Shown here piece by piece: positions 5,933 through 6,110 of a stretch of DNA of 6,110 nucleotides. A program made the translations under genes and the position numbers. The notes beneath the pieces are model-generated. The model was not told the DNA's origin. It ran no database searches and saw only the letters and a list, made by a program, of their open reading frames with translations. This DNA comes from DASQDN01 sp035630195 (GTDB lineage Bacteria > Acidobacteriota > Terriglobia > Bryobacterales > Bryobacteraceae). How positions within the stretch are numbered: the first letter of the stretch is position 1; every line of letters begins with the position of its first letter. The stretch covers positions 1-6,110 of the forward strand of contig DASQLD010000300.1 of the NCBI GenBank assembly GCA_035630195.1, in the 5' to 3' direction.

Positions 5933-6110
5933 TGCCTGGGGTTTACATCTCATTCCCGTTCTGCGCGCAAAAATGCTCGTTCTGCAACTTTGCGTCAGGG
6001 ACGTTCTCGCGAGACCTCGAAAGTGAGTACAACTCCGCTCTCTTGCAGGAAGTCAGCGGCCATGAATGGCCGTGGACCCCTGACAGTGTCTATCTCGGAG
6101 GTGGCACTCC
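5932..6110 (+). CDS. hemW: Radical SAM HemW-type heme chaperone (N-terminal part, cut by window edge)
   Basis: The frame is open from the ATG at 5932 to the right edge, 59 full codons. It starts MPGVYISFPFCAQKCSFCNF, the radical SAM opening of the HemN/HemW family, with CxxxCxxC cysteines at residues 11, 15 and 18 that bind the [4Fe-4S] cluster. The residue after CNF's Asn is Phe, not the extra Cys of true coproporphyrinogen dehydrogenase HemN (CxxxCxxCxC), which favours HemW. VYLGGGTP near residues 52-59 is the conserved glycine motif that follows. HemW binds heme and is proposed to deliver it to membrane heme proteins. The HemW-specific C-terminal domain is outside the window, so the subgroup call is provisional. 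The start codon overlaps the cyaY stop (TAATG), pointing to translational coupling. Confidence 0.87.
   Translation, partial: MPGVYISFPFCAQKCSFCNFASGTFSRDLESEYNSALLQEVSGHEWPWTPDSVYLGGGT

Noticed and set aside
5932..6000. Assignment of the last gene to HemN, oxygen-independent coproporphyrinogen oxidase
   Set aside because: The cysteine motif lacks the fourth Cys of HemN (CxxxCxxCxC); Phe is at that place, as in HemW.

Overview
The window looks like ordinary chromosomal DNA from a moderately GC-rich bacterium. My best guess is an Acidobacteriota member, but this is inference: the window combines a bacillithiol-pathway enzyme (BshC, known from Firmicutes, Bacteroidota, Deinococci and Acidobacteriota) with a bacterial frataxin (CyaY, best known from Proteobacteria). 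No marker gene such as rRNA is present. I see no tRNA, rRNA, CRISPR array, insertion sequence or phage gene. Genes cover almost everything, and there is no gene-free stretch over 300 bases.

Layout. Positions 1-562 (minus strand) hold the first 187 codons of a MetE-like cobalamin-independent methionine synthase family protein, cut by the left edge. A divergent intergenic region (563-721) contains a nested inverted repeat (581-615), a possible -10 box and a 10-bp tandem repeat. Next comes a plus-strand run: a class III PLP-dependent aminotransferase (722-2098), a SAM-dependent methyltransferase (about 2029-2631) and a YraN/UPF0102 protein (2570-2995). Each overlaps the one before, so they probably form one transcription unit. 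A GalT-type nucleotidyltransferase of the HIT superfamily (3021-4019) follows after 25 nt and may have its own promoter.

GalT is convergent with bshC (minus strand, 4021-5538), with only one base between the stop codons. A short divergent region (5539-5605) with alternating GGTAG/CTACC elements separates bshC from a plus-strand pair. That pair is a frataxin-like iron protein CyaY (5606-5932) and the start of a radical SAM HemW-type heme chaperone (5932 to the right edge), joined by a stop-start overlap.

How the genes relate. The right half groups low-molecular-weight thiol synthesis (BshC), iron handling (frataxin) and heme handling (HemW), which is a plausible iron/thiol homeostasis neighbourhood. 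The left half is mixed amino-acid metabolism and housekeeping genes with no single obvious pathway. I found no convincing new multi-gene system. The most interesting items are the nested inverted repeat at 581-615, the long overlap that places methyltransferase motif I on the aminotransferase tail, and the BshC-frataxin-HemW neighbourhood.
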